From assembly GCA_004802705.1 (NCBI GenBank), contig SGPL01000752.1, positions 1 to 13,128 on the forward strand: 13,128 nucleotides of DNA, written 5' to 3'. Under the pieces are notes generated by a model. It made no database searches and was not told the DNA's origin. It saw nothing but the letters and a program-made list of their open reading frames with translations. The first letter of the stretch is position 1, and every line of letters begins with the position of its first letter. Position numbers and translations under genes: made by a program. Of the stretch, positions 7,942 to 13,128 are shown piece by piece. This DNA comes from Bondarzewia mesenterica. Taxonomy: Eukaryota > Basidiomycota > Agaricomycetes > Russulales > Bondarzewiaceae.

Positions 7942-9270
7942 CCACGTCCAAGTCTTTTGAAGAGATCCGACACGGTTTGGATGACCTTAGACTTTCCTGT
8001 GCCACCTTCTCCTTGAATCTGCATGAGCAACTGTGGCGTCTCCGGTTCCACATCACTCCTTCTCATATGCCATTCAATAATGTCAAAGGCACGTCGCTGA
8101 TCGGCCAGTAACATGTCGCGATCGATTGCTGATAATGCCGCGTCGGCCATCTCCCCTCCATGGATAACTTCTGATTGATCATGCATTCGAGATGTGCCAA
8201 CATGAGGTTCTGCTTCAGTGTCATCACCTGATGGAATGTGCGTAACTCCGCTATCCATGTCAACGTCACTGGCATTCTGATCATCACCTTCCAAATCCGA
8301 TGATGCACGGGTGAGCTCTATCTGCCACGACATGAGCTTGGCTAGGTCCCCACCACTCGCAGGTTGAGCTGTCGTGCGTACGACGTATTCATCTTCCTCA
8401 TTGGGCAACAGACTGACAAGTCGACCTATCTCGACTGCATTCTCGGCATGGACAGCATCTCGATGACTGGATTGTTGTGCCTGTGCTTCTGTGATCATCT
8501 CCTCCGTGACAACCACTAATTCCTCATCCACATCATCAGCACCGAATTCTTCAGCAACATCTGTATCCCGCACGCTATCGCGCACCTGCCCTTGATTCGT
8601 ATGGCTATCGTCGTCATTATTAGCATTATCTGCTGCATTTTTGCAGTCATAGAAATGCTGGATATTAGCGATCATACGCTTTACGTCCGTGGGTGCATCC
8701 ACAAGAAATCGAGAGTACGCCTCTTCCCAAGTTTCATCCAACGACCAAAGATCTCGTAGCGTATGCCAAGGTTTGAACAACAAGAGCATACACGCCCAAT
8801 AACAGTCCAATGAAATGGGATCATCGTGGGGAGGAAAGTATTGACCGATGAAGTTCGGTATCGTGTTGTGAGAACTTGCACGCATGACACGCAATTTGAT
8901 GTCACTTTGAGGATGGATTTGCAGGTACGAGAACCGTTCATGACGTGGCCTTCCACGGTGTTGTTGCCCAGACTGGCCACGATCTTGCGCTGTAATCGAG
9001 GCCTCGTACGTGTCTCAAAAAAAGCTCATAACGTTGTAGTCTTCCAAGCCTTGACCGCGAAGTGCATAGTCGATGACTTGTGAACGGTGACCTATAACAC
9101 CATTGGAGTTCACAATAAGCACAACTTCGTCATTGTCATCCTGTTGATAAATCACTAATCAATTCTCATCTTTACCCAGCATCCATTCACTCACTGTCGC
9201 TTGTCCGCTTTGCTCCGCGGTATGTACCACATTGTCACGTTGTATGACATTCTCTTCCTGATTTATCGGC

Positions 9271-9328
9271 CTAGGAATCAGATGGTAAATTGCACATCAA
9301 AACCACATAATCAAGTAAGTGACCACAC
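9271..9328 (-). other. Second intron in the Helitron gene
   Basis: On the minus strand the donor GTGTGG follows CGCAATAG and the acceptor TTCCTAG precedes GCCGAT. Joining gives HRNRPINQEENV in frame and avoids the stop at the end of the intron. The donor is not the commonest type, so the call is less sure than for the first intron. Confidence 0.55.
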
Positions 9329-11111
9329 CTATTGCGATGACGCCGCTCATCTAACTCTTCAAACTCTGTCTCCAATGCCCTTACGAATGATGACCAAAAA
9401 ACAGGAGTATAATGGTGGGATTGAAATCGATCATCCCAGCTCATTAAGTAAGACATTACTAGAGGTGCCGCAATCTCCTGCTCTCGATTCAAGATAGTCG
9501 TCGCTCGAATGAGGAGAAGCCGCTGGCGATTGCGAAGGTCGGCGATGTAGTCAGTATTCCTGAAATGGAACATGAGACCCTTGGCGAGGAGTGCTGATGC
9601 ATTATAGGTTCATCCCTGCTTCTTCGTCGTATACATGGTGATGTAGAAAGTGATTTGTCGAGTGTCGACGCCATTTGTGAGCAATTTACCATCACAATTG
9701 CAGCGTACATTCACTGAAATTGCAGGAACCCACGTATTGAAGTATGGGAACGTCCGCTTTGGCTCCCAATTGCCATTTGCACTAATTCTGTCTTCGTCTG
9801 CAAGAGCCCAAGGAGCACCTCGTTTGCAAACAAATCCGCCTTCCTTGGACGGCCGAAGGCAAGAACCAACCTTGCAAGTATGGACTTGCTTCGTCCGACA
9901 CACCTTTTGTTCTAACTCCTCGGCTCTTCTCTTGTAGTCCGAACCTGATGGATTCGGGGGTCTTGAATACGTGACCTCAGGCTCTGTTGCCATTGCCTTT
10001 ATCTCCTCCTCCGACGATAACCCCGGCAAGTGAGCATGGAAATTCTGTCGAATGTACTGACAAATGTGACTGCGAAAGTCTTCATCCGCAAGACGCTCGC
10101 ACAATTCTTCAGGTGTCGGAGTATTCTTCACCCACAAGATAATGTGAAGATGAAGGGTACCACGTCCTTGGCATTCGACAATGCCCACATATGCAGAAAC
10201 ATGGCCAAATATCCCCACACCACTCGTAATCGCACCAGAGCCCTCAGAAATCTGGACGCCAAACAAGGTACGAATTATCGCATTGACAATGAAGTGGAAG
10301 AATTTTGCTGCCGCGTAGGGATCAGCTGCTATGTTTTGCACGCATCGTGCTTTGTCAGGACCTGCAGATGCAATAAATGCATCCAGATCGATATCTTCGC
10401 CTGCGAACACTTGTGCGATAGGATCATGTAAGTCGTCTGAATTGATTGTCATCCAAATAGTTGGCGGTCCTTGCTGAATTGTCGTCGACCAGATCTGACT
10501 GCGCAGCTTTTGCCGAGAACTGTTAGACCCTAGAACGCGAGACGCAGTAGTATGGACATGTCGTTGGAGCAAACGAATAGCAGGATTCGATATAGGCTGG
10601 TTTTCGGACTCCTCTCGACTGGCCGCCTGGAGATCGGTGATAGACACAGTTGATAAGACGTGAGAAACCGTATCAAAATCCTTCCATCACATTTGTAACT
10701 TTGCTGACATTAGGACCTGTCGACGCTGCAGAATACTGAATGCGTGGAATGCAAACAGTCCATGCAATCGGAACCGTCGATCATAAAACCGTAACGTCCA
10801 TCGAACATGATCCAAAAATGGCACCTTTACTGGTCGCACAGCCTCCAGTCCACCAGTTCCATATGGAAACAACACAGGATACGCCTTCTCCCAGATATTG
10901 ATATCGTCCGCATTAATTGATCCTTCTGGCCGTCCTCCATCAAAATCTCGAACAGGATACTGACCGTGTCTGACAGCGTAGGGTCCCTCTTGACTACCAC
11001 CACTCAGATTGGACAACCCCCACAACATCAAGTCAGATGAGCGAGTACCCGCGAGATCTGTATCGTGAACCCCAAGATATTGCAATGGTATTACTCCCAG
11101 TTCGTGCTCAT

Positions 11112-11183
11112 CTGTGTCATTGTCAAATAAATTAGTGACAACGTCTTAGACTTAAACATTGCATGCAAAACAAGTTAACTTAC
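11112..11183 (-). other. Intron in the Helitron gene
   Basis: On the minus strand the donor GTAAGT follows GATGAAG and the acceptor ACACAG precedes ATGAGCACG, with a CACTAAT branch-like site. Splicing gives DE-D-EHELGVIPLQYLGV in frame. Without it the frame runs into a stop inside the intron. Confidence 0.7.
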
Positions 11184-12356
11184 CTTCATCTCTGTCATCT
11201 TGCTCATCGCCCAACAGAACATATGACTCATTCTCCCGCTCTGTCACATCGGTGTTAACATCATGACACATTGTCGCCAGGATCTCATCTGGTACGTCGT
11301 CCTCTGGAAGAGCACAAAGACGATCCGCGCTAATCTCGATCTCGCCATAATACTTTTGATTATTCTCCTTCAACCACCGTAAAGCATCTGCCACAACTTG
11401 TCGACGAACACGAAAAGTCTTGTGCAAGAAATCCTTCGAATAGTCCCAGATCCAACATAAGCAATGAACATCACCGATGGCAAAAGCTGTGGCCGTTGTG
11501 GAAGTAGGTGACCACTGACCATATCAACAACATCGCCCATATTCATTCTAAATATCATCACATTTCCTCGAAGAGCGCTCTATAACACTCGCGGATCACG
11601 ACCAGCATGCCTATTCTTCGGATAGAGCTTGATAACGGCCATTCGAACATAGTATGTAGCAATCAGCAATGACTCTGGCATGGTCAGTCGCTGAAGCTCG
11701 AAAGGTATTGCTCCAGGCCACATATTGTTTGCCTGAGACAATGGTGGCGGTAAATCATGATCTGCAGATAACGATGAATGACACGGCTTGCACAGGTTAA
11801 TGCCAGGATCCTCTCCATCTCTGCATCCTTCCCTCATGAGCAAATAACCATGGAAGGTGACATGTGATGGATGCGCAACTGTAGGAAGAAGACGTCCACG
11901 GTTCGGTACTTCTGACAAAGGCAGCACAATTCTCTTCACCTCCAACACTCCCTGCTCCCTTCCACACACTGCACACACAAACTGAGCCACTCCATCATTA
12001 CTGGTCGCATCGTAAAATGCTTGATAACAAGCCATGAGCTCATTCTCTGTCGGCAAATCTAGATAAAGGGAAGTCTCCTCTTCTGAGTCCTCCATGCGAT
12101 GTCTGACCCGCCTTTCTGAATGATCTCCATTCAAATGTCACTTCGTCTCTGACCTATGCTGTTCACGCTGCTCAAGCTTTGCCTGAATGGCCTCCGAAAA
12201 CAGCGCTTGAACCTCCAAACCAAGACCACGTGCCTCGATGATAAGAAGTTCCTTTCTGCGATGAGCTGCAGATGAGAATGTGACTGTATCACCAGCAATT
12301 GAAATGATCTCCACCATCGACAAGACATCGAGCTGTATGTTGTTGCCGTTCTCCAT

Positions 12357-12587
12357 GGTGGGTGCAATGGACTAAACACAGAGCTGACGATAAGTGATAA
12401 GCCAGCCGCCAGCGTCCACAGATCTTACATAGCAACATCATCCCAAACTTAAACATTAACTCCAGTCGGCGCAGCGCAATCTCACCTCATACGACATATA
12501 TATCTATCTAGTATATTGGGCGCAACACTAATCCAACGCCCTCTTGATTGCACCCAACTACCTCACACAGCAATAAACGATGAACAG
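12357..12587. other. Upstream region of the Helitron gene
   Basis: The promoter and 5' end of the Helitron should lie here, read on the minus strand. I see an AT-rich ACATATATATC stretch at about 12494-12504 and no gene. No convincing Helitron 5' terminus can be assigned by eye. Confidence 0.35.
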
Positions 12588-12763
12588 ATGTCAGAGTCAA
12601 CCGTTCACTCCGTAAGTCATATCCATTCGCTCAGACATGACCATCTCACACTAAACAACACGTTAACCAGCCTACATCAACGCCGACTACCATATCTATA
12701 TCGTTATCTGACAGGCTGACCACGCCATCAGATGTGACCACGCAATCTGATGTAGCATCGTGA
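12588..12763 (+). CDS. Possible small spliced ORF (38 codons) or 5' fragment of a lost gene
   Basis: ATG at 12588 opens MSESTVHS, then a consensus donor GTAAGT at 12612, an ACTAAAC branch-like site and CCAG at 12667-12670. Splicing out these 59 bases leaves a phase-0 frame of Ser/Thr-rich sequence ending in TGA at 12761-12763. The last part is built from an 18-bp duplication (LTTPSD, VTTQSD). I recognise no family. It may be the first exons of a gene truncated by rearrangement, or coincidence. Confidence 0.25.
12717..12752 (+). repeat. 18-bp tandem duplication
   Basis: TGACCACGCCATCAGATG at 12717-12734 is followed directly by TGACCACGCAATCTGATG at 12735-12752 (16 of 18 identical). If the surrounding small ORF is real, the unit codes for six residues. 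Confidence 0.75.
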
Positions 12764-12790
12764 GCCTATTCAGTCCCTTAATACCGTCTA

Positions 12791-12834
12791 AGACAGTCCC
12801 GCCGAACGTGCATTCTCGCCGACAGAGACTGTCT
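12791..12834. repeat. Inverted repeat AGACAGTC / GACTGTCT
   Basis: Perfect 8-bp arms at 12791-12798 and 12827-12834 with a 28-nt loop; the outer CT/AG bases also pair if one base is allowed to bulge. The loop contains two CGCCGA copies. It ends just before the first copy of the TGGGCCYA array. Confidence 0.5.
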
Positions 12835-12842
12835 AGCAGACC

Positions 12843-13097
12843 TGGGCCCAACCAGCTACCGCTGACAGTACTATACCGTTGGGCCCAGGATTGGTGCAGA
12901 CAGACGATAACGGTTGGGCCCAGCATGGGTTCTAATTCGCCACTGGTGGATGGCCTACGTTATTAACGGTTGGGCCCAAGACCACCGCCGATCGATGGCG
13001 ATGGGTGGGCCCAACAATAATATGCTTGGTCGGCGGCGACCAATGATGACTGTTGGGCCTAGGGATTGCCACTGACCGTTAGCTACGGCTGGGCCTA
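12843..13097. repeat. Array of seven TGGGCCYA motifs
   Basis: TGGGCCCA, its own reverse complement, starts at 12843, 12880, 12915, 12971 and 13006; TGGGCCTA starts at 13054 and 13090. Steps are 37, 35, 56, 35, 48 and 36 bp. Several copies share the left context ACGGT or CCGT. Spacers are not alike in sequence but include small dyads, the best being TTGGTCG/CGACCAA at 13026-13043 with a 4-nt loop. It may continue past the window. Confidence 0.75.
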
Positions 13098-13128
13098 GGT
13101 CATCCCATATTCACATTGTGGTAGGTCC

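Larger units (their letters stand above)
7942..12356 (-). pseudogene. Helitron Rep/helicase gene, truncated and decayed
   Basis: Read from an ATG at 12356 toward 7942, about 1,430 codons with two clear introns (11112-11183 and 9271-9328). Order: a short unrecognised leader; a DUF6570-like region with CAVCGRE and CKPC cysteine pairs and NNMWPGAIPFELQRLTMPESLL; a linker; a Helitron_like_N Rep domain with the HUH motif HLHIILW (HLH codons at 10152-10144) and the catalytic tyrosine pair YITMY (9645-9643 and 9633-9631), with Cys/His positions in between; then the start of a Pif1-like helicase with Walker A GEGGTGKS at about 8012-7989. A Rep nicks and joins the element end and the helicase unwinds it. 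Damage: in-frame TGA 12138-12140, TAG 11580-11582, TGA 10687-10689, TGA 9610-9612, TGA 9159-9161, TGA 9015-9017, and a probable 1-base loss near 11433-11439 (GTIR into KDFLHKTFRVRR). All helicase motifs after Walker A are missing. Confidence 0.85.
7942..12530 (-). mobile_element. Helitron remnant, 3' part missing
   Basis: A rolling-circle transposon body on the minus strand, recognised by its Rep/helicase gene. The helicase portion ends at the right end of the Plavaka-type element, so most of the helicase and the Helitron 3' terminus (normally a hairpin and CTRR) are missing. No helicase continuation is found at 1-680. The 5' terminus (normally TC) should lie upstream of the start codon, at about 12360-12530, but I cannot fix it; the outer coordinate is a guess. 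Confidence 0.65.

Noticed and set aside
677..7945. GTG (677-679) and CAC (7943-7945) as a target-site duplication
   Set aside because: They are inverted, not direct, with respect to each other; at most they are outer bases of the terminal repeat.
9126..9162. A 35-base intron in the Helitron gene between GTAAAG and CAACAG
   Set aside because: Reading straight through keeps the frame apart from one TGA, whereas splicing it out shifts the frame; a stop is the simpler explanation.
9650..10431. Plus-strand frames of 95 and 133 codons
   Set aside because: Antisense shadows of the Helitron Rep exon, which has the HUH and Y2 motifs on the minus strand.
12500..12515. CTAG followed by T (near 12507-12511) as a Helitron 3' terminus
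   Set aside because: No clear hairpin stands just before it, and it has the wrong orientation for the Helitron gene present here.
15..12834. GACTGTCT shared by both window edges (15-22, 79-86, 12827-12834, inverted at 12791-12798) as a common host repeat
   Set aside because: Only 8 bp agree and the surroundings do not align, so chance cannot be excluded.
12843..13097. CRISPR array
   Set aside because: The conserved unit is only 8 bp, spacing varies from 35 to 56 bp, and the context is eukaryotic.

Overview
This window looks like nuclear DNA of a basidiomycete, probably an agaricomycete mushroom. All recognisable genes are broken by short introns of about 50-140 bp (GTRNGT donors, CTAAC-like branch points, AG acceptors). 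The protein families (Plavaka-type transposase, an intron-containing Helitron Rep/helicase, an N-terminal DUF6570-like domain) are the transposon set typical of that group. No housekeeping gene, tRNA or rRNA is visible. The window is a nested, decayed transposon region.

Layout. 1-420: no gene; short direct and inverted repeats. 422-678: remnant of a small gene resembling the N-terminus of fungal HNH-nuclease-type proteins, cut off at a transposon end. 681-7941: a transposon of about 7.3 kb that I delimit by inverted terminal repeats (TACATCAGCAAAA core, 23 of 27 positions matching). It carries two divergent genes. The minus-strand gene (3539 to 1176, about 8 exons) encodes a protein of unknown function from a family dispersed in basidiomycete genomes. 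The plus-strand gene (4119 to 7718, about 9 exons) encodes a Plavaka transposase. About 580 bp separate them. 7942-12356 (minus strand): a Helitron gene with DUF6570-like, Helitron_like_N (HUH/Y2 Rep) and the start of a Pif1-like helicase. It stops just after the Walker A motif, at the outer edge of the transposon repeat. 12357-13128: non-coding sequence with a possible tiny spliced ORF, an 18-bp tandem duplication, a long inverted repeat, and seven copies of a TGGGCCYA motif.

All three large genes are dead as read. I count four in-frame stops in the Plavaka gene, two stops plus a frameshift in its divergent partner, and six stops plus a frameshift in the Helitron. Most Helitron stops are TGA and could come from CGA by C-to-T change.

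Main points: (1) the unknown protein gene lies inside the terminal repeats and therefore looks like a second gene of a Plavaka element; (2) the two flanks are fragments of unrelated genes, each ending at the terminal repeat, with no target-site duplication visible, which suggests recombination between two element copies; (3) the regularly recurring TGGGCCYA array at the right edge is unexplained. Family assignments come from reading the translations and recalling the families; no search was run.
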